This document shows, one piece after another, positions 33,960 to 43,567 of a stretch of DNA of 64,000 nt. Positions within the stretch are counted from its first letter, which is position 1, and the number at the start of each line of letters is the position of its first letter. Location of the stretch: NCBI GenBank assembly GCA_902798615.1, contig CADBXL010000019.1, forward strand, positions 1 to 64,000. The letters are read 5' to 3'. Both the position numbers and the translations under genes were made by a program. This stretch comes from an uncultured Bacteroidales bacterium (GTDB taxonomy: Bacteria; Bacteroidota; Bacteroidia; Bacteroidales; Bacteroidaceae). The notes below the pieces were generated by a model, which was not told where the DNA came from, ran no database searches, and worked only from the letters and a program-made list of their open reading frames with translations.

Positions 33960-34994
33960 TCAGTATTTTATTTCACATTCTACATTCAAGCCGGCACGCA
34001 ACTTTGCCACGTTTTCCGGCTTGTTGCCTTCAAGACTTATGCGAACAGGCACACGCTGTTCTACTTTCACGAAATTACCTGTGGCATTATCCTGTGGGAT
34101 TAGACTATATGCACTACCTGTAGCATCTGATATGCGTTCTACAACTCCTTCATATTCCACATCAGGAACTGCATCAGCCTTGATCTTCACCTTTGCACCA
34201 ACCTTGATGTGTGGCAGTTGTGTCTCGCGATAGTTGGCTACAATCCAAATATCCTTGCTGTCAACAATATCAACTATGGTTTGCCCTGGCTGTATAAGTT
34301 GACCTTCATGAATATTCTTGCGTCCAAGTACTCCGTCAGCAGTAGCAATAATAACGGTATATGACAGATTCAACTGTGCCAGTTTCACTTGTGCACGAGC
34401 CACATCTATAACAGCCTCACCTTGCTGAAGATGATGTTCTTGCTCGCTTTTTGTCAATGTCATAGAATGACGACGGCGGTTTGCAGCTTCATAGCGTGCA
34501 CGAGCTGTAAGATAGGCAGTATGAATATTATCTGCCTGTTGCTGTGTTACGCTCTGCTGTTCAAGCAGTTTCTGGAAGCGTGTGTCCTCGCGTTGTGCAT
34601 TCTCCATCATTACACGTAATTCCTCAATAGAAGCATCGGCTGCCCCAATATTGCTCTGAGTAGCATCTATTCCCGTTGTCGTAGCTCTATTTCCAGCCTT
34701 GGCTTGTGCTAAGGCTGCCTCTGCTTGAGCCAGAGCCAAGCGAAATTCTGCATCCTCTATTATTGCCAGAGTATCACCTTTGTGTACTGTCTGGAATTCA
34801 TTGAATCTTATTTCCTTGACAAATCCGCCAACACGGGCATTGACAGGAGTTATGTGCTGCTGTACGTGTGCATTGTCCGTCCATTCCACATTTCCAAAGT
34901 GTGCGAAATTAAGAATAACTATGGTAGCTCCAATGATAAGTAGGACAATAACGATGACGTTGTATGTCCAGCGATAAACAATTCTCTTTTCCAT
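33960..34994 (-). CDS. HlyD/EmrA-type membrane fusion protein
   Basis: 344 aa. One N-terminal membrane anchor (YNVIVIVLLIIGATIVILNF), a split biotinyl-lipoyl domain (VNARVGGFVKEIRFNEFQTV, KGDTLAIIED ... TADGVLGRKNIHEGQLIQPG), a central coiled-coil hairpin (about residues 85-200) and a beta-barrel end (VGAKVKIKADAVPD). It bridges the MFS pump and the TolC channel in the periplasm to export drugs or other small molecules. It starts 1 nt into the TolC stop (TAATG), so the genes are coupled. Confidence 0.92.
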   Translation of the reverse strand: MEKRIVYRWTYNVIVIVLLIIGATIVILNFAHFGNVEWTDNAHVQQHITPVNARVGGFVKEIRFNEFQTVHKGDTLAIIEDAEFRLALAQAEAALAQAKAGNRATTTGIDATQSNIGAADASIEELRVMMENAQREDTRFQKLLEQQSVTQQQADNIHTAYLTARARYEAANRRRHSMTLTKSEQEHHLQQGEAVIDVARAQVKLAQLNLSYTVIIATADGVLGRKNIHEGQLIQPGQTIVDIVDSKDIWIVANYRETQLPHIKVGAKVKIKADAVPDVEYEGVVERISDATGSAYSLIPQDNATGNFVKVEQRVPVRISLEGNKPENVAKLRAGLNVECEIKY

Positions 34995-36358
34995 TATAAT
35001 GTGTTACTGATGTATTTTAGTTTGTAATAGTTGTAAAGAAGGGATATTCTTGCATTTACTAATGCCATATCGGCTGATAGTTTCATACTTGAAGCATCAA
35101 GCATATCTGTAAGCAACGCAAGCTGATTCTGATAGCGGTTTTGCACCACGTCATAATTCTGTGTAGCAAGTTCTACTTGCTTCTGCTGGGTTTCCACTTC
35201 CTTGAAGGAAGTAAGGAAGTTTACGTATCCTGCCTGAATACTGTTTTCTACCCCTTCGCGTGCCAAAGCAATCTGCTCCTGCGTCTGTTTGTAGTTGAGT
35301 TGTGCATGGCGTACTGAATGTGTATTCTTCCACAGACTGCCAAGATTATACTTCAACCCTATACCAACAAACCAAGCGTTCACATTAGCATTTACAGGAA
35401 TAAGGTCGTTGGTATATGGACCGAAAAGATTATCCTCGGCAATTACAGCCAACGAAGGAAGTGATTCTGCACGTGTTGTCTTTATCTTCTGCTCAGCCAA
35501 CTGAGAGGCTACATTTGCCTGCTGTATTCCTATGTTGTTTTCAAAAGCCTTCTGCTGCCAGTTATGCTCATTGACAATAGCGTTCATAGAGTTCATTTCT
35601 CTATTAAGCATCAAGGTGTCTATGGCAATAGTACTTCCGTCTGCCAAATGCAACGTTGTGCAGAGCTGATGATTAATGATATTCTGCGCGTCTTTCAGCT
35701 TTTCTTTCGTCAACTGTAATGTCATTAGCTGCAACTCATAGCGCGTGATATCATTCTTCAATACAGTTCCTTGATTACATCGAGCCTCCATATTCTGTAT
35801 AACCTTCTTGGTGAGCATGATGTTCTGGTCAATGACCATCTGCTGATTCTGTAGCTTGTAGAGGTCAAGATAGTAGCCTGTTATGAGAAACCGTACTTCC
35901 TGACGGTTTTTCTCAACGTCAAGCGTAGCCATCTGTTCTCCAAGCTCTGAAATACGGATACCAGCACGAATTGCACCACCTGCATAGATTACCTGTGAAA
36001 CCTGCGCAGTAAAAGAATTTCCCCAATGAGGTGATTTCTGACGGCCATTCTCTACTTTCTGAGGTCCTAGTCCTGCAAGTATTACAGATGTTGTTCCACT
36101 TGTGGAGAAACCACGGCTCATTAGCGTGGCATCTCCAATATAGCTACCACTTGCACTTAATTCTACGTTTGGCAGCATAGCATTCTTAGCAACCATAACG
36201 GCTTCTGATGCGGCTCTAAGACCTGTCTGACTGACCGTAATCTGCTGATTATGCTGGTCAGCCAAGTCATAGAGTTGTTGAAGAGACTGGGCTTCAGCCT
36301 GACTGAAAAAAGAAGAGAAATAAAAAAGTGAAAATACAATCTTTTTTTTCTGTTTCAT
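34994..36358 (-). CDS. TolC-family outer-membrane efflux channel
   Basis: About 454 aa from MKQKKKIVFSLFYFSSFFSQ; an upstream in-frame start is less likely because the signal peptide begins here. Two OEP repeats are visible (SLQQLYDLADQHNQQITVSQ and, in the second half, GIGLKYNLGSL, then QIALAREGVENSIQAGYVNF), with long amphipathic helices between. It forms the outer-membrane duct of the tripartite pump. First gene of the TolC-HlyD-MFS operon. The leader from the nearest -7 box is about 335 nt. Confidence 0.9.
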   Translation of the reverse strand: MKQKKKIVFSLFYFSSFFSQAEAQSLQQLYDLADQHNQQITVSQTGLRAASEAVMVAKNAMLPNVELSASGSYIGDATLMSRGFSTSGTTSVILAGLGPQKVENGRQKSPHWGNSFTAQVSQVIYAGGAIRAGIRISELGEQMATLDVEKNRQEVRFLITGYYLDLYKLQNQQMVIDQNIMLTKKVIQNMEARCNQGTVLKNDITRYELQLMTLQLTKEKLKDAQNIINHQLCTTLHLADGSTIAIDTLMLNREMNSMNAIVNEHNWQQKAFENNIGIQQANVASQLAEQKIKTTRAESLPSLAVIAEDNLFGPYTNDLIPVNANVNAWFVGIGLKYNLGSLWKNTHSVRHAQLNYKQTQEQIALAREGVENSIQAGYVNFLTSFKEVETQQKQVELATQNYDVVQNRYQNQLALLTDMLDASSMKLSADMALVNARISLLYNYYKLKYISNTL

Positions 36359-36694
36359 GTTAATTAAGATGTTATCTTTTGATTTTTTTCCATGTTTATA
36401 GTACATAAAATCCCTATATGTGCCGTTTGTAAAAATGACACACTACACCTGGCTGTGCCCCCCACGAGACAAGCCTATAATTAATAATCTGAAGAAAATG
36501 ATTTAAATAATTGGATAGAAAGGATATCTACTTCCCCATAAATAAGTTTTTGGAGATGGTGTAATAGTATGTAATAAAATATCTTTCATATCCTTGTCTT
36601 GCTATCCGAAGTTATGGGATTGGTTTTCTCAAAACAACATGAAAAGCATGATTATTTTGCTCTTTTTATTATAGATTTAATCCCAAGTCAACTA

Positions 36695-36702
36695 CAAAAT
36701 TA
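36695..36702 (-). promoter_or_regulatory. Possible -7 box of the efflux operon
   Basis: Reverse strand TAATTTTG followed by TAGTTGAC, 337 bp before the TolC start. The long leader holds nothing else I can name. Confidence 0.4.
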
Positions 36703-36916
36703 CAAATATTTTTTGAAATAGCAATTATATACAACCTCGACATTTAATATTTTTTAAGACAAAAATATCACCTTACGAATATATTTTGCTATATCGACAT
36801 TACAAAAATTCCTGTTGTCTGCAATATTAAATATTTGTATAGATAAAGTAAGGATATGTTTATTTCCACTCTATCATATTGAAAATAATTCTCATATAAT
36901 AAAAAAAACGAAAGAA

Positions 36917-37112
36917 TTTGAAGAGGGGGGTGCACTTTTGCCTATTTTATCGCTTTTATATACTGATTTTCAGTTTTTTACGAAGCGTGTACCCCCCTCA
37001 TAAAAACGCATTATTATATGTTCACTTCAGGGGAGGGGTGCACGCTTCGTTATTCCTTTATTTTCAATATTTTATACCCATAAATGGGCAAAAGTGCACC
37101 CCCCCCTTGAAA
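36917..37112. repeat. Inverted-repeat locus C with private GGGGTGCAC motif
   Basis: Outer arms GGGGGGTGCACTTTTGCC (about 36923-36942) and GGGCAAAAGTGCACCCCCCC (about 37086-37106) enclose inner arms ACGAAGCGTGTACCCCCCTC (36980-36999) and GGGGAGGGGTGCACGCTTCG (37030-37049). Four motif copies alternate in direction. No VirE gene is present, unlike loci A and D. Confidence 0.8.
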
Positions 37113-37199
37113 AACTCTCACGAAAAAAATATTCAGAACACGAAAGAAACGATATTTTCCGTTCATTTTGTGTTTTCCGTGTTCAAATATACTCTTCCC

Positions 37200-37310
37200 T
37201 CTCAGGTCCGTTCCAGGTCCGTTTCAGGTCCGTTTCAAGTCCGTTCCTATGAATGGGAGGTAAATGGGACTTACAACGGATTTACAACGGACTTACTTGG
37301 GAGGTACATA
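37200..37310. repeat. 11-bp phased array C (GGTCCGTT / GGGACTTACA)
   Basis: GGTCCGTTCCA, GGTCCGTTTCA and GGTCCGTTTCA units, then CTATGAATGGGAGG, then TGGGACTTACA and ACGGATTTACA units. The same order and spacing occur at 52.52-52.62 kb and, inverted, at 415-560. Confidence 0.85.
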
Positions 37311-37397
37311 TAAATGAATTATGAAATGTGTGTTTTCTTTTTCATCTGACAAATGAAAAAATATTGCTAAAGTTATACGATTATCACTTATTTGCTG

Positions 37398-37405
37398 TAA
37401 CTTTG
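37398..37405 (+). promoter_or_regulatory. -7 box of the 225-aa lipoprotein gene
   Basis: TAACTTTG followed by CCG, 24 bp before the ATG at 37430, which sets the start. Confidence 0.7.
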
Positions 37406-37429
37406 CCGACAGTTTTAAAAATATACAAC

Positions 37430-38107
37430 ATGAGAGACTTCGTGAAAATCATCTTCGTTTTATGTGCTGTTACTATGACAGTTGCATGTACCCGACCGAA
37501 TCGTAATAATAATACGACGGAAGATCCATTACCCGTGAAATACGAGAATGAACTTTTCTCTATAGACTTGCCAAGTGGATGGGAGATTGATGATTCCGGT
37601 TGGCTGGGACTGGATTCTATGCAAAACGAGGTGGAAATACATTCAAGCAATTCCCCTGTATGGTTCCACATTGTGAAGACATTCATGCCTATTCAATGGA
37701 AAAATGTTTATGAGGCAACGGAAATGGCAATAGCTGCAAGGGCTATGAGTGGTGCCAACGTAGAGCTTATTAAAAGGACTGACAGCGTAGAGGTTGGAGG
37801 CTATCCTACTTCTATCCTATATTTTGCCAATGTTGTGGATAAAGACACAATCATTCAGAAACAATATGTGACATATCTTGAAGACTCGCATATCGTTATC
37901 TATTTCAACGAGAACTTCTATTCAAATCAATGGGATGAAGCTCAGAAATATGGTGAAAAGATAATAGGTTCAGTTAAACTTAAGAAGGTTGTTAATCCTC
38001 TTGAAAAAGATAGCGTGATGAAAGAAACTATACAAAAGGCGATGGCTGGCAAGAAAATACAGCAGGAATATATAGAAAAGGGCAAGAAAATAGTTAATGA
38101 CAAATAG
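37430..38107 (+). CDS. Lipoprotein of unknown function
   Basis: 225 aa from MRDFVKIIFVLCAVTMTVAC, a lipoprotein signal with the Cys at residue 20. The mature part (ENELFSIDLPSGWEIDDSGW, then VWFHIVKTFMPIQWKN) looks like the single-domain PsbP/DUF1795-like fold of small lipoproteins that starts with an F-x-I-x-L-P-x-G-W motif; this is a loose match. A charged helical tail ends it (IQKAMAGKKIQQEYIEKGKK). Monocistronic: promoter box 24 bp upstream, terminator after the stop. Confidence 0.7.
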   Translation: MRDFVKIIFVLCAVTMTVACTRPNRNNNTTEDPLPVKYENELFSIDLPSGWEIDDSGWLGLDSMQNEVEIHSSNSPVWFHIVKTFMPIQWKNVYEATEMAIAARAMSGANVELIKRTDSVEVGGYPTSILYFANVVDKDTIIQKQYVTYLEDSHIVIYFNENFYSNQWDEAQKYGEKIIGSVKLKKVVNPLEKDSVMKETIQKAMAGKKIQQEYIEKGKKIVNDK

Positions 38108-38110
38108 ATA

Positions 38111-38158
38111 AATCCCGCTCTCGGCAAGCATTATAAATGCGCTAAGAGCGGGATTTAA
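38111..38158 (+). terminator. Terminator after the 225-aa lipoprotein gene
   Basis: AAATCCCGCTCTCGG ... CTAAGAGCGGGATTTA stem; could serve both strands. Confidence 0.7.
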
Positions 38159-38193
38159 TTATATATTATCTGGTTCTGAAAACGCAGATTATA

Positions 38194-38541
38194 TTAAGCC
38201 TTTCTCATCTTAAGAGAGTACTCGCGAGGAGTGCAGCCCATCTTCTCCTTGAAGATACGACGGAATGTGTACTCGCTGCTGAAACCTACGAGGAATGCAA
38301 TCTCACTTGCACGCTTTGTGCCCTTCTCGAGAAGTGGCATAGCCTCCTGAAGACGAAGGTCGTTTACGTATGCTGTGAAAGAAGTACCCCTTTCCTTATG
38401 GAGATATGCACTGAGATATGTGCGGTTACTATTCATGTCACGTGCCAGAGTTTCGATGTAAACGTCTGGATTAAGATAGAATTTCTCAGCCTCATACTTC
38501 TTGAGAAGTGCGGCAAAATTCTTTGGTTTAGAATTTCTCAT
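38194..38541 (-). CDS. AraC-type DNA-binding protein without a sensor domain
   Basis: 115 aa. Two helix-turn-helix units: VYIETLARDMNSNRTYLSAY and ASEIAFLVGFSSEYTFRRIF, then KEKMGCTPREYSLKMRKA, the classic AraC C-terminal signature. The usual N-terminal sensor half is absent; only about 15 extra residues precede the domain. It may be a stand-alone regulator or the C-terminal piece of a lost longer protein. The nearest -7 box on its strand is about 440 bp upstream, giving a long leader. Target genes unknown. Confidence 0.88.
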   Translation of the reverse strand: MRNSKPKNFAALLKKYEAEKFYLNPDVYIETLARDMNSNRTYLSAYLHKERGTSFTAYVNDLRLQEAMPLLEKGTKRASEIAFLVGFSSEYTFRRIFKEKMGCTPREYSLKMRKA

Positions 38542-39068
38542 TTTTAATTTTACTAAATGTTATTGTTATCCGTTTATTAATATTCATTTCCTTATATCTT
38601 CCCCGTCATGACATAACTCAAACCTTTTTACCCCTGGTCATTCGGTTTAGCGAAAAGGGTCTGTTTTCTTTTTTTATAAAAAGTAGATTCTTATTGTTAC
38701 CCTGATGAGTGCTTACAGAATACCTATATCTAATATAGAACGGCAAGACTTATTGCTTTATTGTCTGCTTTTTACACTTTCATAGCAATTTCAATCCCTT
38801 GTTATCTGTGTATTTCTACACATCTAATTGACCGCATATTATTTTTGGTAGTTCTTCAACAAACCCGATTTCTCGAGGATAGAAAAAAGTTCAACCATAT
38901 TAGTCAAAAATATATGGAGTCTCTCATTTTACAAGGTGAATAAAAATGCCATATTTACCCATGGGAGCTCCATTTTCCTTTGCAAAAGTACAAAAAAAAT
39001 TCGATTTTGAGCATATTTTTTTTGAAAATTGATAAAAAACGTTAATCTTTTAACACTCTTTGGTAAAA
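38542..39068. other. Gene-free stretch before the AraC gene
   Basis: About 530 bp, AT-rich. A reverse-strand TACTTTTG at 38983-38990 is the only promoter-like box. No convincing ORF, repeat or RNA gene seen. Confidence 0.4.
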
Positions 39069-39103
39069 AAAATGCACACACAAGCAATTGTGCGTGCATT
39101 ATA
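39069..39103 (-). terminator. Terminator after korB
   Basis: Reverse strand AATGCACGCACAATTGCTTG then TGTGTGCATT followed by T8. Confidence 0.8.
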
Positions 39104-39125
39104 TCCCAAAAATACGATATTTCTA

Positions 39126-40130
39126 CTATTTTACTTCCCAGATGTCATTGGTTTCAAGAAGTTCTGCGAAGTTGTGATACTTCTTAGCTGCCTTAACCTC
39201 TTCAATCTGTGCGGTAACGCAGTCGTCATAGGTTGGAGCATCAACATCACGAATAACACCGAGTGCTACAGGGAAGCCATCGCCGTTGCCCATGAGAGCG
39301 AGCTTGAGCTGGAGGGTGTTGTCCTCACAATGTGCATCATGAACAAGGATATCCTTCTCTGTGATGCCATTCTCGCCAATCTTCACAACCTTGAGACCGA
39401 AACCTTCCTGAACAAGTCCGAACTCACGATCCTTACCGAAGATCAATGGCTTGCCATGCTCTACATAGATAGCGTTCTCTGCACGACCTGCTGAATTATA
39501 CACAGCAGCATGTGTTCCGTCGTTGAAGATAACACAGTTCTGGAGAACCTCTGTTACAGAAGCGCCCTTATGCGCATTTGCAGCCTTGAGAACCTCTACT
39601 GTGTGTTTGCCGTCAGTTGCTACGGTACGGGCAAAGAAATGGCCACGAGCGCCGAAACAGAGCTCTGCTGGGCGGAATGGATCCTCTACTGTGCCGTAAG
39701 GAGATGACTTGCTGACAAAGCCACGTGGAGAGGTTGGAGAGTACTGACCCTTTGTAAGACCGTAGATACGGTTGTTGAGAAGGATCATATTGAGGTTGAT
39801 GTTACGACGGTTAGCATGGATGAAGTGGTTACCACCGATAGCAAGTCCGTCACCATCACCTGAAATCTGCCAAATGCTAAGGTCAGGATTAGCAATCTTT
39901 GCACCTGTAGCGATAGCTGCTGCACGACCGTGAATTGTATTCATGCCGTAAGTAGCCATATAGTGAGGCAGACGTGAAGAACATCCGATACCTGATATAA
40001 CTGCTATGTTCCAAGGGTCAACGCCGATTTCTGCCATTGCCTTGTGGAGTGATGCGAGGAAGAAGTGGTCACCGCATCCAGGACACCAACGTGGCTGTCC
40101 TTTCTTATAATCGTTAGCTGTATATGCCAT
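39126..40130 (-). CDS. korB: 2-oxoacid:ferredoxin oxidoreductase, beta subunit
   Basis: 334 aa. It binds thiamine pyrophosphate and catalyses oxidative decarboxylation of a 2-oxoacid, probably 2-oxoglutarate, to the acyl-CoA with ferredoxin reduction. Seen: WCPGCGDHF at about residues 15-23, ISGIGCSSRLPHY, and the TPP motif ISGDGDGLAIGGNHFIHANR followed by NRIYGLTKGQYSPTS. Lies 5 bp after korA in one operon. Substrate assignment (2-oxoglutarate rather than another oxoacid) is by similarity of subunit layout and remains an inference. Confidence 0.92.
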   Translation of the reverse strand: MAYTANDYKKGQPRWCPGCGDHFFLASLHKAMAEIGVDPWNIAVISGIGCSSRLPHYMATYGMNTIHGRAAAIATGAKIANPDLSIWQISGDGDGLAIGGNHFIHANRRNINLNMILLNNRIYGLTKGQYSPTSPRGFVSKSSPYGTVEDPFRPAELCFGARGHFFARTVATDGKHTVEVLKAANAHKGASVTEVLQNCVIFNDGTHAAVYNSAGRAENAIYVEHGKPLIFGKDREFGLVQEGFGLKVVKIGENGITEKDILVHDAHCEDNTLQLKLALMGNGDGFPVALGVIRDVDAPTYDDCVTAQIEEVKAAKKYHNFAELLETNDIWEVK

Positions 40131-40135
40131 TTTGT

Positions 40136-41962
40136 TTATGCAGCGACGAGCTCATTAACCTTGAATGGCTGTCCCTTAACCTCATTATACTGTGCAGGTA
40201 CGAAGTTATCAACCTTCATACGCAACCAAGCAGCGAGCTGTCCCATGTTCTGCTCTGCAACGACTACCTTTGGATACTTCTTGAGTACCTCAGCAGTATT
40301 CTTTGGCAATGGGTTGATGAACTTGAAGTGTGCGAGGGCAACCTTCTTGCCAGCAGCACGCATCTCGTCCATTGCAGCATGGAGGTGTCCGTATGTACCA
40401 CCGAAACCAACGATGAGGAGCTGTGCATCATCAACATCACCTACAACCTCAAGGTCAGGAACCTGAATGTTGTTGATCTTTGCCTGACGCTTGCGTGTCA
40501 TGAGGTCATGGTTCTCTGGATTTGTAGAGATAGCACCTGTCTTGTCGTCCTTCTCAAGACCACCGAGGATGTGCTCGAAGCCCTGACGACCAGGAACAGC
40601 CCAGTAACGTGTGCCGTTCTCAGCACGCATGTAAGGAGTCCACTTACCCTTCAATTCCTCTGGAACATATGGAGGGTTGATAGCATCCATCTTAGCAAGG
40701 TCAGGGAGCTTGAATGCACCTGAACCATTAGCTACGTATGCGTCTGTGAGGAGACATACAGGAGTCATGTGCTCGAGGGCAATCTTTGAAGCCTGGAAAG
40801 CAGCATCGAAACAGTCTGTTGGACTTGTAGCAGCGAGTACTGGCATTGGAGACTCACCATTACGGCCGAAGAGAACCTGAAGGAGGTCTGTCTGCTCAGA
40901 CTTTGTTGGAAGACCTGTAGCAGGACCACCACGCTGTACGTCGAGTACAACGAGAGGAAGCTCCATGATAACAGCAAGGTTCATAGCCTCAGACTTGAGG
41001 CAGATACCAGGACCTGATGTACTTGTTACAGCGAGAGCACCTGCAAAGGCTGCACCAAGAGAAGAAGCACAACCTGCAATCTCATCCTCACACTGAACAG
41101 TAGTCACACCAAGTGACTTATGCTTAGAAAGTTCATGAAGAACGTCGGTAGCAGGAGTGATAGGGTAAGAACCAAGATAGAGCTTGAGTCCAGCCTTCTC
41201 AGCAGCAGCAATGAAACCATAGGCTGTTGCCTTGTTACCTGTGATATCCATATAGCGTCCAGGAGTCTTCTCCTTTGACTCTATACGGTAAACGTTAGTT
41301 GCTGAAGAATGTGTGTTGTGACCGTAGTCATAACCAGCCTGAATAACCTTGATGTTAGCCTCAGCGATTGCAGGCTTCTTAGCGAACTTCTCGCGGAGGA
41401 AGTTAGCAACGAGGTCAAGGTCACGGCTGAAGAGCCAGCATACAAGACCGAGGGCGAACATATTACGGCACTTGAGCATAGCCTTGTTATCCATACCAGT
41501 ATCAGCAAGAGCCTCCTTTACAATAGTTGTGATAGGGCACTGGATAACACGGTCAGGATCAATACCCATCTCGCCGAGATAGTCCTGAGTCTCGAAAGCT
41601 GCCTTCTTGAGGTCGCTCTCACCAAATGAATCAGTATCGATGATGATAGTTGCGTTTGGCTTAGCATAACGGTACTGAGTCTTGAGAGCAGCAGCATTCA
41701 TGGCTACAAGAACATCACACTCATCACCAGGGGTATATACCTTGCTTGCACCAATGTGTACCTGGAAACCTGATACACCAGTAAGCGAGCCTTGTGGGGC
41801 GCGGATATCAGCTGGATAATCTGGGAATGTTGAGATACTGTTACCTACGGTAGCAGATACTGTAGAGAAAATGTTACCTGCAAGTTGCATTCCATCACCG
41901 GAATCACCTGAAAAGCGGACAACAACCTGGTCCAACTCCTTAACTTCTAATTGTTCTGCCAT
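40136..41962 (-). CDS. korA: 2-oxoacid:ferredoxin oxidoreductase, fused gamma-alpha subunit
   Basis: 608 aa. Residues about 10-185 are the gamma domain (VVRFSGDSGDGMQLAGNIFS ... YTPGDECDVLVAMN); the rest is the alpha pyrimidine-binding part and its C-terminal region (ATAYGFIAAAEKAGLKLYLG, YPITPATDVLHELSKH, TSTSGPGICLKSEAMNLAV, NMGQLAAWLRMKVDNFVPAQ). The fused arrangement is usual for Bacteroidota KorA. First gene of korAB with a promoter box about 65 bp upstream. Confidence 0.92.
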   Translation of the reverse strand: MAEQLEVKELDQVVVRFSGDSGDGMQLAGNIFSTVSATVGNSISTFPDYPADIRAPQGSLTGVSGFQVHIGASKVYTPGDECDVLVAMNAAALKTQYRYAKPNATIIIDTDSFGESDLKKAAFETQDYLGEMGIDPDRVIQCPITTIVKEALADTGMDNKAMLKCRNMFALGLVCWLFSRDLDLVANFLREKFAKKPAIAEANIKVIQAGYDYGHNTHSSATNVYRIESKEKTPGRYMDITGNKATAYGFIAAAEKAGLKLYLGSYPITPATDVLHELSKHKSLGVTTVQCEDEIAGCASSLGAAFAGALAVTSTSGPGICLKSEAMNLAVIMELPLVVLDVQRGGPATGLPTKSEQTDLLQVLFGRNGESPMPVLAATSPTDCFDAAFQASKIALEHMTPVCLLTDAYVANGSGAFKLPDLAKMDAINPPYVPEELKGKWTPYMRAENGTRYWAVPGRQGFEHILGGLEKDDKTGAISTNPENHDLMTRKRQAKINNIQVPDLEVVGDVDDAQLLIVGFGGTYGHLHAAMDEMRAAGKKVALAHFKFINPLPKNTAEVLKKYPKVVVAEQNMGQLAAWLRMKVDNFVPAQYNEVKGQPFKVNELVAA

Positions 41963-42029
41963 AAATGCTTTTGTTATATTTATGAGTTATAATTTTCTTC
42001 TTTTTCCTGTCGTTTATTACAATCTGTTG

Positions 42030-42037
42030 CAAAAGTA
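42030..42037 (-). promoter_or_regulatory. -7 box of korAB
   Basis: Reverse strand TACTTTTG followed by CAACAG. Confidence 0.65.
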
Positions 42038-42132
42038 CATATTTTTATTGACAAAAACAAATTTTTATTCACAAATCTTTACTTTTTGTTAGTAAATTGC
42101 TGTATTCTGCACGATTATATTATATTTTACCC

Positions 42133-42969
42133 CTAAAGTTCTACTCTTTCCACTTTTACGTCTTCGTGGAGGAACATAGCTGCACATTCCTTGAATCTCT
42201 CAGGGTTTTCTGTGGTATAATATGATATTTTCCCATTCTTGGAACATCTTTCTTCCATCTCCTTATGACGGTTCAGATAGTCTTCAAGACTTGCTGCCAC
42301 ATATTCTCCCTGTGAAACTATTCTTATTCCTTTCGGTACTGATTTCCGTAATGCGTTCATAAGAAGAGGATAGTGGGTACAACCTAATAATATAGTGTCA
42401 ATCTCGCTGTCTTTCTCAAGAAGCTGATTTATTCTCTTCCTTACAAAGTATTCCGCACCTTCTGTTTCTGCCTCTCCAGCCTCAACAATAGCAGCCCAAA
42501 GAGGACAAGCCTGCCCTGATACCTTGATATCTGGAAAGAATTTCTGTATTTCGAGTGTATAGCTCTCACTACGTACAGTTCCTTCAGTAGCTACAAGACC
42601 AACGTGACGTGTCTTTGTTATATTTCCTATAACCTCTACTGTAGGACGTATTACGCCAAGTACACGTCTTTCAGGATCAACAAGAGGAATATCATTCTGC
42701 TGAATAGTACGAAGAGCCTTTGCAGAGGCTGTATTACAGCCAAGGATTACGAGTTTACATCCCATGTCGAAGAGTTTCAGTACAGCTTCTCTTGTGAACT
42801 GATATACCACATCGAATGAGCGTGGTCCGTAAGGTGCTCTGGCATTATCCCCTAAATACAGAAAATCATACTGCGGTAGTCGTTTACGCAACTGCTGCAG
42901 TATGGTCAGTCCACCATAACCGGAATCAAATACTCCTATAGGTCCAGGGGTTTTATCTCCTTTTATCAT
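42133..42969 (-). CDS. murI: Glutamate racemase
   Basis: 278 aa. It makes D-glutamate for peptidoglycan. Seen: GVFDSGYGGLTIL at residues 12-24, LGDNARAPYG, the first catalytic Cys in ILGCNTASA and the second in LLGCTHYP. The start overlaps the stop of the upstream ompH gene by 4 bp, so it is the last gene of the envelope operon. Confidence 0.95.
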   Translation of the reverse strand: MIKGDKTPGPIGVFDSGYGGLTILQQLRKRLPQYDFLYLGDNARAPYGPRSFDVVYQFTREAVLKLFDMGCKLVILGCNTASAKALRTIQQNDIPLVDPERRVLGVIRPTVEVIGNITKTRHVGLVATEGTVRSESYTLEIQKFFPDIKVSGQACPLWAAIVEAGEAETEGAEYFVRKRINQLLEKDSEIDTILLGCTHYPLLMNALRKSVPKGIRIVSQGEYVAASLEDYLNRHKEMEERCSKNGKISYYTTENPERFKECAAMFLHEDVKVERVEL

Positions 42970-43469
42970 CTAATTCTATCGATTAGTAAATCTGTCACAT
43001 CCTCTCCTATCATAGGATTTATATATGGAACAGCATTATTATCGGTATTGAGGATAACAACAAAATTATTATCATTGCCTAAGGACTTAATAGCATTATC
43101 AAGCTTATTGCGAAGTGGAGTTAATGCTTCTTCCTCTGCCTTTGCAAGAAGTCTCTCTGATTCCTGCTTGAAAGCTATGTTACGCTCTAATATACTCTGC
43201 AGTTCACTCTGACGCTTCTCACGGATTGCAGATGCCATTCCATTTAGATTCTCAATGAAATTCTCGTATTTTTCATTGAAATCCTTCTGTGCAAGCTGTA
43301 TCTCAGCATCATACTGATTTCTCAGGTTCTCTATACTTGCCTTAGCACTTACATAATCATGTGTAGCCTTGAGCACAGCATCATAACTGAAATAACCTAT
43401 TTTCAACTGCTGAGCGCTGATAGGAAGCATTATAAAAGATACAAGTAAAAGGAGTAAATATTTTTTCAT
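42966..43469 (-). CDS. OmpH/Skp-family periplasmic chaperone (third copy)
   Basis: 167 aa with signal peptide MKKYLLLLLVSFIMLPISAQ. A Skp-like layout: short beta start (KIGYFSYDAVLKA), a long coiled coil (YVSAKASIENLRNQYDAEIQ ... ERNIAFKQESERLLAKAEEE) and a closing beta element. Such proteins hold unfolded outer-membrane proteins for BamA. The most diverged of the three in this operon. Separated from the preceding ompH gene by a strong terminator, yet tightly joined to murI. Confidence 0.85.
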   Translation of the reverse strand: MKKYLLLLLVSFIMLPISAQQLKIGYFSYDAVLKATHDYVSAKASIENLRNQYDAEIQLAQKDFNEKYENFIENLNGMASAIREKRQSELQSILERNIAFKQESERLLAKAEEEALTPLRNKLDNAIKSLGNDNNFVVILNTDNNAVPYINPMIGEDVTDLLIDRIR

Positions 43470-43512
43470 TATTACTAAACTCTATACACTAATCTCTAAA
43501 CAAAACAAAAAA

Positions 43513-43551
43513 GGGCAGGTCTTCAGTCTATTGGCTGAAGTGACCTGCCCT
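43513..43551 (-). terminator. Terminator between ompH genes
   Basis: Reverse strand GGGCAGGTCACTTCAG ... CTGAAGACCTGCCC then T6; likely lowers expression of the third ompH and murI. Confidence 0.85.
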
Positions 43552-43567
43552 GTATGTCGTATGTAGT

